64,000 nt of DNA from Rosa chinensis (taxonomy: Eukaryota > Streptophyta > Magnoliopsida > Rosales > Rosaceae), in assembly GCF_002994745.2 (NCBI RefSeq), contig NC_037092.1:23089001-23153000 (forward strand), written 5' to 3'. The position numbers and the translations under genes were made by a program. The number at the start of each line of letters is the position of its first letter. Within the stretch, counting starts at the first letter, position 1. Below the pieces are notes generated by a model. The model had not been told where the DNA came from. It was given only the letters and a program-made list of their open reading frames with translations, and did not search any database. Shown in pieces: positions 10,616 through 22,245 of this stretch.

Positions 10616-13252
10616 ATGGATATCTGTGTTAACTTCAACCCTATTTCTCGCCTCATTCTCCACTTGCTGCTCTTGTTATTTTTGGCTTCTTCAAGCCTAA
10701 ACACTAGTGGTATTGTGGAATCATGCATGGAGGAAGAGAGACGAGCTCTTCTCAGCTTTAAACAAGATCTCACTGATTCATCTGGTAAGCTTTCTTCTTG
10801 GGTGGGTCATCAATGCTGTCGATGGAGAGGGATTTCATGCAACAACCGAACTGGTCATGTTGCAATAGTTGACCTCCGTAATACATATCCATACACCCCT
10901 GATGATGGTCAGTGGAACTCCACGGAGTTTGGAGAATCTTTTTTGCAAGGTAAGTCAATTAATCCTTCTTTGCTTGGCTTGAAACATCTGAGTTACTTAG
11001 ATTTAAGCAACAATGACTTCAAATGGGTTCACATTCCAAAATTCATTGGCCAGCTTACGAGTTTAAGCTATCTCAATCTCTCATATTCCAACTTTTCTGG
11101 AGAGATTCCCTCTTCTCTTGGTAACCTCACAAACTTGAACTATTTGGACCTCGATTCTTATTCTCTCAGTAATGTTTCTTCCAAAAACTTGAATTGGATT
11201 TCTCATCTCTCTTCCCTCAAATACCTCAGTCTTAGAGAGTTGAACCTTAACAGCACAGGAGTAAGTTGGCTACATGCTGTTAACAAGCTTCCTTCCCTCT
11301 TAGAGTTGCATTTGTCATCTTATCAAATTCAAAGCATTCCACACTCCCTGCAATCCATTAACTTGACATCACTTGCCGTCCTTGATATGTCATTGAATAA
11401 TGTTATCAATTCTTCATTTCCTAAATGGATTTTTAATCTTTCTAGCCTTACAAAACTTGATCTAAGTGATAATTCTTTCAGTAACCCCTTTGTTGATGAG
11501 TTTGCAACCCTCAAATCTCTAGAACACCTTGATTTATCTTTCACGGGACTCAAAGGTCAAGTTCCCAAATTCATTGGAAGTTTGTGCAAGCTAAAGTCAT
11601 TAAGTCTTGCAGTCAACAAATTTGATGGGGGGATTCAAGAGTTTTTGAGTGGTTTTTCAAATTGTTCATTTAATAGAATGGAGTCACTAGATTTGTCTTA
11701 TTGTGGGCTGGTAGGCAAATTGCCTAGTTCGTTGGGAATCCTGAAAAGCCTGCAGTTTCTCACCCTTCGTAGTAATTTTTTCAACGGTTCCATTCCTCAA
11801 AGTTTGGGAAAACTCACTCAGCTGGTTATCCTTGATCTGTCTGATAATTCATGGGATGGCAGTTTAACGGAAGCCCATTTCATAAATCTCACAAGATTAA
11901 AGTCTTTTCAAGTAAGCACTGATGGACTTGTGCCCATCATTTTCAATTTGACTGATTATGAATGGATTCCTGCTTTCAAGCTCCGTGAAATTTACATGTA
12001 CAATTGCCGAGTAGGTGTTGTCTTCCCTTTATGGCTTCAATCTCAAACTGAGCTCGTGCGGGTCTCACTTACGAATGCTGGAATCTCGAGTCCAATACCA
12101 AAGGAATGGGTCTTTAAGATATCTTCCCAAATCCAATGGTTGGATTTATCTGACAATCAAATAAGCGGAAAGCTTCCATTCCGATTCAACTCTTTTCCAA
12201 ATCTAATTTGGATAATTTTGAGCCATAATCAATTTGATGGCACTATTCCATCATCTATTTGTGGCATTCAATCTCTATATGTCCTTGTTCTGAGTAATAA
12301 TCAGTTATCGGGAGAATTCCCTAAAGAATGGAGTTTGTGGAGCCGGATAGGCGTTGTGGATGTCTCAAACAACAATATGTCTGGTAATATTCCTCATCAT
12401 TTTTGCAGTCTTCCTTTCATTCAGATCCTAGACCTTAGTCACAACAGATTTTCAGGGACTATTCCCAAGTGTTTGAATAATTTGGTCGGCTATGGTTATG
12501 GAGACTGGACGTTCTTGACTTCTCAAGTCGATTATGGAGCCTGGACGTTCTGGACTTCTCGAGTCGGCTATGATGGCTATGGAATCTGGATGTTCTCTGG
12601 TAGTCATATAGTAACAACTGCGACTGTAAACGGAAGAACAAGTAAATACTTCAATCACAATGCGAGGCTTCTATTCATTATTGATTTTTCAAGTAATGAT
12701 TTAGAAGGTGAAATTCCAGAAGAAATCTGCAGCCTCGTTGGATTAGGTACATTAAACCTGTCCATGAATCAATTAAGTGGAAATATCCCCTCAAAAATCG
12801 GAAATTTGCACTTGCTCGAAACACTTGACCTCTCCCAGAACCAGCTTTCAGGACAGATCCCACAAAGTCTCGCTTCTCTGACCTTCTTGTCTCACTTGAA
12901 CTTGTCTTCCAACAAATTGACCGGAAGAATTCCTTCGGGCAACCAACTTCAGACGCTCGATGATTCATCTATTTATGAGGGCAATCCTTCACTCTGTGGA
13001 TTTCCTCTCTCAAAATGCCCAGAAGATGGAGACAACATGCATGAGCCTCATGAAGCTGAATTTGATGATGAAAAGCTTGGTTTATATACCAGCACGGTGC
13101 TTGGCTTTATCATAGGCTTTTGGAGTGTTTGTGGCACATTGATATTGAAGAAGTCATGGAGGTATGCTTATTTTCAATTTTTTGACTACATCAAAGAAAA
13201 AGTAGCACTAGCAATTGCATTGAAAGTAGCTAGTTTGAAAGCAAGGCAGTGA
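10616..13252 (+). CDS. LRR receptor-like protein, EIX/Cf type
   Basis: Single-exon gene of 878 residues, full length for the class. The ATG at 10616 is chosen because it follows a TATA box and opens directly into a signal peptide ([15 protein letters not shown]). In order: an LRRNT cap with the CCRWRGISC cysteines (about residues 40-80), some 20 extracellular LRRs with LxxLxLSxNxxxGxIP motifs, an island region (about 620-680), four more LRRs, an acidic juxtamembrane stretch, a transmembrane helix near residues 825-845, and a short basic tail without a kinase. Such proteins sit in the plasma membrane, sense extracellular microbial ligands such as xylanase, and signal through SOBIR1/BAK1-type kinases (family knowledge). 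The ligand here is unknown. No frame break is seen, so it may be functional. LRR sheets show many surface substitutions typical of fast-evolving resistance-type genes. Confidence 0.92.
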   Translation: MDICVNFNPISRLILHLLLLLFLASSSLNTSGIVESCMEEERRALLSFKQDLTDSSGKLSSWVGHQCCRWRGISCNNRTGHVAIVDLRNTYPYTPDDGQWNSTEFGESFLQGKSINPSLLGLKHLSYLDLSNNDFKWVHIPKFIGQLTSLSYLNLSYSNFSGEIPSSLGNLTNLNYLDLDSYSLSNVSSKNLNWISHLSSLKYLSLRELNLNSTGVSWLHAVNKLPSLLELHLSSYQIQSIPHSLQSINLTSLAVLDMSLNNVINSSFPKWIFNLSSLTKLDLSDNSFSNPFVDEFATLKSLEHLDLSFTGLKGQVPKFIGSLCKLKSLSLAVNKFDGGIQEFLSGFSNCSFNRMESLDLSYCGLVGKLPSSLGILKSLQFLTLRSNFFNGSIPQSLGKLTQLVILDLSDNSWDGSLTEAHFINLTRLKSFQVSTDGLVPIIFNLTDYEWIPAFKLREIYMYNCRVGVVFPLWLQSQTELVRVSLTNAGISSPIPKEWVFKISSQIQWLDLSDNQISGKLPFRFNSFPNLIWIILSHNQFDGTIPSSICGIQSLYVLVLSNNQLSGEFPKEWSLWSRIGVVDVSNNNMSGNIPHHFCSLPFIQILDLSHNRFSGTIPKCLNNLVGYGYGDWTFLTSQVDYGAWTFWTSRVGYDGYGIWMFSGSHIVTTATVNGRTSKYFNHNARLLFIIDFSSNDLEGEIPEEICSLVGLGTLNLSMNQLSGNIPSKIGNLHLLETLDLSQNQLSGQIPQSLASLTFLSHLNLSSNKLTGRIPSGNQLQTLDDSSIYEGNPSLCGFPLSKCPEDGDNMHEPHEAEFDDEKLGLYTSTVLGFIIGFWSVCGTLILKKSWRYAYFQFFDYIKEKVALAIALKVASLKARQ
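12497..12590 (+). repeat. 36-bp in-frame repeat inside the RLP island domain
   Basis: TATGGA-CTGGACGTTCT units start at 12497, 12533 and 12578 (36-bp step, then 45 because of a 9-bp addition). Both steps are multiples of three, so the frame is kept. The protein gains Tyr/Trp-rich repeats ([19 protein letters not shown]). Confidence 0.8.
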
Positions 13253-13768
13253 TCGAAAACAAAACAAAAAGAAACTAGCAGTTATATAATATGCTTGCTG
13301 ATTTTTATCTATACTATCTATGCAGTAATGTACGATGTACATTTCCTTATGAACTTTGTTGTTTGATTAGATGTTACTGTTGTTATTTTGGTAACGCCAG
13401 CATTGATTTAGTGGGAGTTTCATAGGGGCTAAATGGCTAATTGGCATATGTAAGTTTAATACTCTATCATTATTAACAAATAAAGAATGAAAAATGTCAC
13501 AGTACTAGTAAAATGAGAAACATAGTGTATTTTATTTTTTCAAGGAAAAAAAAATGACTTGTATGGCTAGCCAAAATGGTGACTGCAAATCAGTAATGCA
13601 GGGGCTTCACATTGCAGAGTAAATATGATCCCTTGATTTTAGGTTTGTACTTGACAAAAGAATTGTCACATATAAGAGCCATCATGATAATGTACAATCG
13701 TCACATACGACAATATTGAGATTTCTCCTATATTACATATAGAGTAATGTTGGAAAAAAAGTCTCAAT
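13253..13768. other. 3' flank of the RLP gene
   Basis: Probable 3'UTR and AT-rich intergenic DNA between the RLP stop and the convergent AAH pseudogene stop. No further features seen. Confidence 0.5.
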
Positions 13769-14561
13769 CTAGAGCTGAGTCTCTATGAATGGCAGGATTG
13801 TCAGACCAGATGCCCTAACATCATTAGCCAATACATGTTCTTCAGGGGAGTGACTTAAGCCTCGTCGACAGCGGACAAAAAGCATACCCACCTGTTCATA
13901 TTTTTGGAGAACAGAATTATACACCAGAGGAAATAACACAAACAGTAACATATGGTTAATGATTCATCTTGCAAATTAATGATAACAAACCTTGGTTAAA
14001 TGAGACAGAGCCATTGCATCATGTCCTGCTCCACTAATTAATATAGGTACTTCATCCTGAACAGAACCTGTCATTCTCTTGAGCCCAAGATAGGCTGCAG
14101 ACTTCAGCTTCGAAGTCAGCTCAGAATCACAAATGACTGCATTTGCAATTTTGCATCATGCTGAAAAGGTTCAAAGCATGTAAGGTTACTGTCTTGTTAA
14201 GCTACCTACAAATGATTGACTAGGATATGAAGGTTCCATACCTTACGATCAATTGTGCACAAAACTGAACGCCTATCACATATTTGATACAATCGGTTAG
14301 ATACACCACAACAAATGTGGGCAACAGCCACATTTGTATTGCCACGAGCTGAAGGAAATGTGGAAATTGGAGTAGTTGGTGTCCATATCTCCCACGTACA
14401 AACACAAAGTGTGGGTATGTTTTTTTTTATAATTGTTAAAATTTTCTTTCCTGCAAACCCGTCCACGACATGGTCCTAGCTTTATATATTTTCATTTTTT
14501 ATTCATGAGTGGGTGTTTATTACTTTATTTTATATTAAAGTTAATGGGAAACAGAACCTAA

Positions 14562-15563
14562 GGAGGGTGTATTCAATTCAGATTTTAAAAGATTTTGTTT
14601 GAGTTTATATAATGTATGGATTTACTTAATCCACAGATTGTTTAAATTCTATATGGACTCTGATTGATTCTAATGGATTGATTTACTGGTATTTGTTTAG
14701 ATTTTACAAGTCTTTATGATGTTTTTGGTAGGTTAATTTTTTTTTTCTTCTTCTTCTTTAAAAGCAAATGGTTGTATGGATCCAACTATAATGCTATATC
14801 AATAACAAAATATTATGGCAATCTACCATTCTTTATGTTGTGTATATTGTATAATGATATATGAATAATAAGAGAAAACTAATCAACCAAAATGTTATAC
14901 AAAACATAAAGTAGTAAATTAATGACATAATTAATTTATTTCATATCTAATTTACAAAAGTAACATTGTGTATATGTAACAGCCTATTCTGGTTTTAGAT
15001 GAATATATCTATATATATCGGCACTAGCTTTGGGTTTGATTAAAAAAAAAAAAGAAACATGTGTGTATGTATCATCTTAACAATACCATTGTAAGTAAGC
15101 TTAATTAGCTAGAAGGATTAAGGCTTCTAGATCTATAGTGATAAAAATAAAAAAAATTATTAGATGAGAGCAGAGTCAGAGGAGGATAGTGGACAGATAG
15201 GTCTAAAAACAAATGGAAGAGCGTCACCTATTGAGAGCTGTTTTTTTTTTTTTTTTTTTTTTTGTGAAGAGGTTCTTCATTTTTTAAGTGAGAAAGAATC
15301 CATCAAAATCTCTTGGGAAGTGGTTGGATTGTTTTTGAATTTTGATATGTATAAAAAGTACTATAAAATCCTCCAAAATCCAGCATTTAATGAAATCTTT
15401 AAAAATCCGTATACTTTTGAATATCTACAGATTTGAATGGATAATTTTAAATCTTAATTGAATAGATCAAGATTTTAAAATATTGTTTAAAATCTCAATT
15501 GAATACCCATAGACTTTTAAAATACAAAAAAATCTTGTAGACTCTTAAATGAATATACCCCCC
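14562..15563. mobile_element. PIF/Harbinger-like non-autonomous element nested in the CACTA
   Basis: The 1002-bp insert starts GGAGGGTGTATTCAATTCAG and ends, read backwards, GGGGGGTATATTCATTTAAG. It is flanked by TAA on both sides (14559-14561, 15564-15566), the TWA-type target duplication of PIF/Harbinger elements. No transposase ORF. The interior is AT-rich with subterminal AGATTTTAAA motifs and a long T tract at 15241-15263. Confidence 0.7.
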
Positions 15564-15990
15564 TAATATTCGTTTCTCATCTCTCTTATCTATTCTCTCA
15601 ACTTCTTCCCTTTTCTTTGAACTCACTGAAACCATCAGTCCATCTCTCGATCTTCTCTTTTCTCTCATCCCTTCCTTTTAGTTATAGAGTTAAGTGCTGG
15701 AAATTAAATGGGTTTCTTCTTTACCCTTGCTTTTTAATTACTTTGTTTTGGTTGTTAGTGAGGAAGTGGGTGGATTCAACACGGAGGTAGCCGCCATGTA
15801 TTGTATTCTCCGCCTCCTAGATCTGGGACAACTCAGCAGTAAAACTATTGTTCTTAGCTGTATGATATCAAATTTGGGAAGTCTCTTGTACATATAAGAT
15901 TCTTTGCTTTATATATGTATTCAGTTTGCTTTGATGTTAATTCAGTTTGCTTTGATGTTAATACAACCTGTTTGATTTTGAAGGTCACAG

Positions 15991-16082
15991 GTTGCTGGAG
16001 GCCTAGCTCGTGGAACTCCTCATATGATCAGTGCTACGATTGAAGGCCTTGCTTGTTGGCTTATGAGTTCTCTAACCTTGTT
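15991..16082 (+). pseudogene. RRP12-like exon fragment captured by the CACTA element
   Basis: After an acceptor-like CACAG the plus strand reads VAGGLARGTPHMISATIEGL. After a one-base frame change it reads LAYEFSNL. This matches the conserved ARM-repeat stretch of the ribosome-assembly factor RRP12 (from memory: GxMISAAVKGLARLxYEFSDL). Only this piece is seen; neighbouring exons are not recognised. It lies inside the CACTA element and so was probably transported. No function expected. Confidence 0.55.
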
Positions 16083-16724
16083 TTCAATTGCTAGCAATTT
16101 GCTACGATTAAAGTTCATTTCATTTATAATTTCTTTTAGATCTAAACAATTGCTTTGGTGCGTTGTCGTTTTCTGCTTTTCTTCTTTCTGATGCTTGCCG
16201 TGTTCAGTCTCAATACAGGTAAGTTTGATCCGAGTTTGGATTTGGCTCGAGCTGGTAGTGGTATACTTCCTCTGTGGGTAAGAGCTGCGGCCTTGCCTGT
16301 CTCGTTGGTGAGAAGTTGATGGGGCTAAGAAATTCTGGCTGATCTGCTGGTCGGTGGAGGTGGCCTTCGTCGGAGACTTGTGGGATTGGATATAAGGCGA
16401 GGCTTTCCTCATATGTTGTTGGGTGATGGTGATGGTGATGCTGAGGATGAGCTCGTTTCTTTAAAGCCACGGAGGGCAATGGTTCTCGGTTTTGGTGCGA
16501 TTACTGGTGGTGCGAATGGCAGCGACAGCGGTTTGGCTAACCAGATCGACCTCATCATAATATGATTTCAGTGTTTCAATAAAATATGGGTCTACGCCTA
16601 TCATCTCTAATCCAAGATCTCAAATTTCATCACTGAGTAGAGGCTGAAACCATGGCAGTGAGCCAATGACTGAATCCAAGCCGATCATCATTGAACCCAT
16701 TCATCCCCAGAAAGATGAAATAAA

Positions 16725-17557
16725 GGCCGCGTTTGTTTGCCTGGAGATGATACTTGGACAAGATTAATTATCTCCTATCTAATGAGGAGTTGTGTTTGGA
16801 CGTCCGGATATTAAGTAACCAGAAAATTTTAATCATGTCAGATCTTCATATCAAATCTTGCTGAGAAGGTAAGATAAATCTTATCCACTTGGATATGATC
16901 AAAAAAGCAGAACGCCTTTGTCTTCGACCAAGCAGAAAGCCTTCGTCTTCAACCTCACCGAGAAAACAAATTGATCCTGTCCGCTGAAGAAGAAAAACTA
17001 GGAGCTCGATAATAAGAGAGCGGATCAAACTCGGCCTCCTAGATGAAACAGCCTCTTCTCTGGGCAGTGAGGATGAGATTCTGTAAGAGGGAAGCGATTT
17101 TCTCGTCCATGGACCTGGATGGCGTCGTTTTTTTGATCAATAATGGTCTCGCGGTCTGAACCCAAACCCTCGCTGCTACTCTTGATCGTCTTGTTTGATG
17201 TAATCTTCTTCATCGGCGTCCTCTTCAATGGTGAAGCGAGACTGCAGCTTGCAACGGATCTCGATGAGGCAGTAGATGACTTGGTCGAGTAGAAGGTGGA
17301 AACGACCATGAGGGAGGCACTGACTAAGGCAGCCATGGCTAAGTTGAGAGCGAAGGTTGCAGAGGTAGAAGATGAAGATGATGAGTCCATGGCTCTGTAG
17401 TTTTTTTTTTTTTTTTTAAATCTTATAGTTATCCAGTTCCAAATCCTATTACACAAACAGAAGATTGGTTTGGAGTTAGCATCTCCTATCCAATCTAATC
17501 TAGTCTAATCCATTTTGAAATCCTAATCCAATCTTATCTACTGTACCAAACGTGGCC
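16725..17557. mobile_element. Second PIF/Harbinger- or hAT-like element nested in the CACTA
   Basis: The 833-bp insert has ends GGCCGCGTTTGTTTGCCTGG and, read backwards, GGCCACGTTTGGTACAGTAG, a form common in Tourist-like plant elements. It is flanked by AAA on both sides, which is compatible with a 3-bp duplication but uninformative. It has internal complementary ATTAGGAT/ATCCTAAT-type stretches and carries a minus-strand gene-like piece (17240-17390). Confidence 0.6.
17240..17390 (-). pseudogene. Gene fragment resembling the AMP deaminase N-terminal anchor
   Basis: From ATG 17390 the minus strand reads a Ser-rich leader, then LAMAALVSASLMVVSTFY, much like the membrane anchor at the start of plant AMP deaminase. 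Downstream, an acidic stretch (EEDADEEDYIKQDDQE) appears only in another frame, so a frameshift separates them. The assignment rests on one short hydrophobic motif, from memory. An unrelated captured small gene is the alternative. Confidence 0.3.
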
Positions 17558-20450
17558 AAAATGAATAAGATCAGGATATCAGCCATCCATCCCAGGAATA
17601 CTCGATATTAGACCAGAAGCAATTAAAAAATAAAAAACAATTATAATATTGATTCTTAACACCGTTGTTGTTAGTGGTCCCAAGTGTCAGAGCTTTTTCA
17701 GAAAAGCCACAGACAAGTAAATCGAGACTATTAAGGGCAAAGCCACCCCTCTACAGAGCACTGACCCTATTAAAAGTGGCTGTGGTGTGGCAATGGCTGT
17801 TAGATACACACATGTGTGTCCTTTGAGGTCTTTTTGTCACGCAAGCTGTGTGTGGCCTTTCCCCACAATTGTAGTAGTGATAATTCATACACAACAGCTT
17901 CACATCCCATGTCATCAGTCGCACGTAAATCTACTGTGAATGTTACCTGAAATCAAGAAGATCATTTTCATTACCAGATTTAGCATTTAATATCAAATTT
18001 AGCAATGTCAAGAGATAAACTTCTTGCCTGTCCTGGAATAACATTAATTGCACTTGTCCAAGTCGATATCTCACCAACAGTACAAACTAGTGAAGTTGAA
18101 AGTGATTCTGATAAGTAACTTTTGCATTGACCATCAAAAGACAGAAAATCTTGAGGATGCTTACATAGGCTTTCTAATAATACAATGGCTTCCGCAGCAC
18201 CAGCCACAGGGTCATGACGCATGGACATTGGAACTGTTCCAGCATGCCCCTGGGAACCTCTCATCGTAACCTACAATGTGTTTATGTATATTGGATGGCT
18301 CAGCCAAAATAAAAGTTTAATATAATGCCACTTTAGTTTACTGATTATACATCAACATCTGTATGATGAAATACAATCTTTAATTACATATAAGGAGCTT
18401 TTGTATTCAACTTCTTGGTTCTCTCATGAAATTATACAGAAATTTTCCATTATGGGGGAGCTCATGAGACGTGTAGTTTCTCATAAAGATATTGTTCCAC
18501 TTTTTCCAGACCTAAAAATAAATATTAGTCCCTTTTTGAATCCTCATGAGTTCCAGACATATATGTGTAGTTGCATAGTACAATTCTCAACTATGGAAAT
18601 TTTTCTTGTTTGGATGATTAAATGAAACATAATTTAGACATGCACCTATGAGAAGCTGAAACACTTTTGATACCTTTAGTCTTGTCTGTCCAGCTATGCC
18701 TTCAACAATTCTTAGAGGAAAACCAACCCATTCCAGTACAGGCCCTTGTTCAATGTGAATCTACAACATGAAACAATCAGCACAGTTTGCAGTCAGAGCA
18801 CTAGAAGAACTTATAACATGCATCCATTTTATTGCTGTTTCCACAGAGAAAATTCTAATACAGGTTATCAACATAACCAGCGTAGGGCATTATACCTCAA
18901 CATAACCCCAACTAATTTTGGGTCATATCTGAGCTGCCGCAAGCGCTCCTCTGTAACTTCTATGGAGTTTTTCTTAAGAGCATCTTGAATCGTCACACCA
19001 CTGAACAAGGACTATAATCATACATTTATTGATAAAGAATAGTGTTACAGATAGATAAAAATTGGGATTTATTTGAGGAAACCTTTTATCAGTTATTTGC
19101 AGTGCTGAAACTGGTAAAATTCCAGCTATAGCAGCACTTCCTATGAATGTAGACTGAAACCTTACTCCTTCTTCATCACTAAATGCTATTACCTACAGAT
19201 GTTGAGCAAAAGCAACATGATATTAGTAGTTAGAATTCTAGCAGCACCACCAAAGAGTAATTTCTGCGTACAGTTTTGGAAGAGATTTAGTGAAACGTTT
19301 CTTGTAAAGTGGTCAATGTCATTTTTCAATGAGCCTATGATATGTTTCCACAAAACCTCAATTTTACACTGACCTCAATCGTCCGCTTTAGTTCTCCCAA
19401 TTTTCCATTGATACTCAAAACCTTTAATGCAGATAACACAGAAATGATGCCTAAAGACCCATCAAATATCCCGGCATCAACAAAAGTATCCTGTTATAAC
19501 AAATAGATAAGGGGATGGAACTGTTAATTACTCCTGTTGTTTGTAGTACCAGAGTACAAATTCAGTTAGGAAATTTGGGGGAAAAGAACAGTACCAAATG
19601 AGAACCAAGTAGTAGAGCCTCAGCACTAGCATTCCTACTCTCAACTCGACCATGTACATTTCTTAAGTAATCAACCCACCTGGAAATCAAGACCAAACAT
19701 GAGCCAAGAATTCCTCAAACACTACTGTTTGGATGCAAACAAATTAGGATTGAAGCTCACGTTTGCAAACGAGCATCCTCCATCCATTAGCGGATAAGAT
19801 TTCCAGCCCTCATAGCGGCTGGGCTCATGAATATACTCTCAAGATAACCATCACCATCACTTACCTGTTGATTCAGACAACAAGCGAAATTCAAGAACAA
19901 TAACTATGAGTTTCATTACCATAACAATAGCATACAGTAATGTGTCAATCCAGTATGAACTTGTTTTCAAGTTAGAGTAGAAGGGCTCTCAAGAGATTAA
20001 TCCTTTGACTAATCTATAGTTAGAATTATATTTCTAACCAAATGATCACCAATTTGAAATCCAATACTTGGTACTTTTCAAAAATCGGATTCAGTCTTGC
20101 AGATTGGAGACAAATTACTTTCTTTTTTTTAATGCAAGTTTGAGCTGCTAAGGATTGCTGATACAAAAATACGGGTGAAATATTTGTATACAGAAATAAA
20201 AAATGGGACCTTTCCAAGCTGATGAAGTCTTGACACAGCTTCATCCTTCAAAATTTCAGGATACAATTCCCCTCCTCTGTTTCCCTCATCTTCTCCTCCA
20301 ACACCTATTCACATCATCATCAACAACAAATCAATGCCATGTAAAGATTGAACCTTTATTTACGCAGACAAAAAAATGGGAGTGGGAGGGACAGAGTCGA
20401 TGATCTCGACGACGTCGTTTTGGGGGAGATGCGGCCGAGGAGGATGCCAT

Positions 20451-21016
20451 TGATGGCGGAGGTATTCAGTGTAGTTTACTTTGCATGCTCATCAAAAATG
20501 AGCTCAGATAACCAGAATCAGAAACTCAATTTCCAGCAGAACCATCTCGAAATTTGAACACGGAAACTGAAAGAGAATCAAAACACTTAAACGAGAATTT
20601 CATAATAAACCCATATGGGAGCGTCCAAGTTCAAAATCCTATGCCCACCCAAGAACGAATGCTCGAAATTCTTCAGACCCAATTTCAGAATTCAGCCTAT
20701 CTTCGAAACCCAGAACCCAATTTCATCGGTTTCTCTAGCCAGGACATCAATCCCTAAGCAGTGGAGTGGTAGTCTTTTTTGGTTGACTCTGAGAAGGGAT
20801 CAGTATAACAGAAAAATGGTTGGGATTAACAGAGAAGATAGCGGAGCAGAGGAGGAAGAGGGAGGAGAAGTGAAGATATGTTAAGGGAAGAAGGAACCTT
20901 CCAATTCCACCCCTAGTATTTAGTGATGTTATGAGACACAAAAGATACAGAAGTGAGAAGATATTGAAGATGAAGATGAAAGTGAAACCGAGGAGAGAGA
21001 GAGAGAATCAAATTTG
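20451..21016. other. Flank between the AAH pseudogene and the Copia element
   Basis: Probably the AAH promoter and exon 1 region, read on the minus strand. A (GA)n tract lies at 20995-21006. No separate gene recognised. Confidence 0.4.
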
Positions 21017-21234
21017 TGTTCAAGAAAAACCTAAGTTGTGTTTAGCCCAAACTCTAGGTTACTTGACCTAGTGGTAATAGGATTTAATTAGAAGGATCTA
21101 GAATCTTAATCAATGTAGAATTACTTTCCTTGTATGATTGAGATTCTATGCATTGTAATCCTCTATATAAAGAGGCCCCTATTATCAATGAGAATATACA
21201 GCAAATTCCTCTCAAATTCAGTTTCTTTACAACA
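21017..21234 (+). repeat. 5' LTR of the Copia element
   Basis: 218 bp, TG...CA ends. TATA box CTCTATATAAAGAGG at about 21163-21177. Six differences from the 3' LTR. Confidence 0.93.
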
Positions 21235-21719
21235 CGTTATCAGCACGAAGCCCTAACCCTGAAATCCTAAATTCGTAGCCTTCAAATCCCAGAAACCACC
21301 GCCGCCCACCTTGAAGATCCCAACTCCAGGAGTCCAGAACCGGCGGCCCCACCCCCAGAACCGGCCGGCAAACCACCTAACCGGCCACCGGAAAAATTAA
21401 AGGTTCCCCTGCCCTGTTCAAAGCCTTCCTCACCACCTCCTGCAGCCATACTCAACCACCTGCAGCGTCTACACCCCAGTAACCCAGAACCGGAAATTTC
21501 ATCACCGGAACCGGCCAAAATTCCACCGAACCGGCCACCGGAATCCTCCTAAACCTGAACCGGCAGAAGAAAGAAAAAAAAAAAAAAAAGGGGAGGAGAT
21601 CCTGTGCAGCCCACGTGCTGCAGGCCCAAGCCCAAAGGTTGAGCCCACGTGCAGCAGGCCAAGCCAAGCCATTCTGCCACGTCAGCAACCTGCCACGTCA
21701 GTGCATCCGGTCAACGCCA

Positions 21720-21855
21720 ATCAACACTTTTCCGGCGACTTTTCCGACCACTTTCCGGCGACTTTTTCCCGCCAACTTCCGGCGACTTTTCCGGTCAGCT
21801 ACAGTAACTCCGACAGCTACAGTACTTCCGGCGACGACTTTTTCCGGCTATCTTT
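21720..21855 (+). repeat. CCGGCGACTTTT repeats in the Copia leader
   Basis: CCGGCGACTTTT or close variants recur about six times, with a duplicated ACAGCTACAGTA inside. The leader is GC-rich here. A second, 37-bp direct repeat (GAAGCGACTACGCTCAGAAA) follows at about 22125-22180, before gag. Confidence 0.75.
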
Positions 21856-22245
21856 TTAAGGTAAACTTTTCTAAAAGTTCCCGTTTTTTGAAGTTTTTTT
21901 TTATTTCTTCTTCTTTTCTCGGGGACTTCCAACATCCCTTCTTCTACCCCCCTTTCTTCTTTATAGGGGAGACCAAAAGCAGAACTGTGGGGGTTCGTGC
22001 TCACTTCAAGCTTGGAGCTTGTAGAGTCCTCCAAACTTAGAGTTTGTTGAGAAGAAAACGATCGACCACATACATCATTGTTTCGATCTAATCCAAAAAC
22101 CCCTCTTGGAATCGGATTTTCTTAGAAGCGACTACGCTCAGAAAATCTCTAATTTCTTGGAAGCGACTACGCTCAGAAATTTAATAGTTTTTCGTGGTAG
22201 CCCTTTCGCTCCGAAACTAACCCTAATCTTGTGTTGTTTTTCAGG

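Larger units (their letters stand above)
14304..17879. mobile_element. CACTA (En/Spm-type) element inserted in an AAH exon
   Basis: The exon coding VVYELS/NRLYQICDRRSV of the AAH gene is cut between 14303 and 17880. The insert is 3576 bp. Its right end, read backwards, begins CACTACTACAATTGTGGGG. Its left end begins CACCACAACAAATGTGGGC, matching at 23 of the first 29 positions. It is flanked by ATA on both sides (14301-14303 and 17880-17882), the 3-bp duplication typical of CACTA elements. No transposase is visible, so it is non-autonomous. It carries an RRP12-like exon piece and two nested smaller elements. Confidence 0.85.
13769..20304 (-). pseudogene. AAH: Allantoate deiminase (allantoate amidohydrolase) pseudogene
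   Basis: Allantoate deiminase, an M20-type metallohydrolase of the ER, releases ammonia from allantoate in purine breakdown. Exons read on the minus strand: 20304-20210 (LYPEILKDEAV), 19864-19761 (MSPAAMRAGNLIR), 19679-19595 (WVDYLRNVHGRVESRNASAE), 19490-19375 (DTFVDAGIFDGSLGIIS), 19192-19083 (VIAFSDEEGVRFQSTFIGSA), 19000-18896, 18760-18674 (IHIEQGPVLEWVGFPL), 18270-18028 (RGSQGHAGTVPMSMRHDP), 17946-17880 continuing at 14303-14242, 14160-13991 (ISGAGHDAM) and 13891-13769. Lesions: TAA at 19789-19787; a 1-bp loss near 18909; an 8-bp insertion near 14148-14155; a CACTA element splitting one exon. One intron starts GC (18027). Exon 1 is uncertain (ATG candidate 20450-20448). The gene is dead here; a working copy should exist elsewhere. 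Confidence 0.9.

Noticed and set aside
16020..16479. His-rich minus-strand open frames in the CACTA element
   Set aside because: Overlap the plus-strand RRP12-like fragment and a GATGGT triplet run; no homology recognised.
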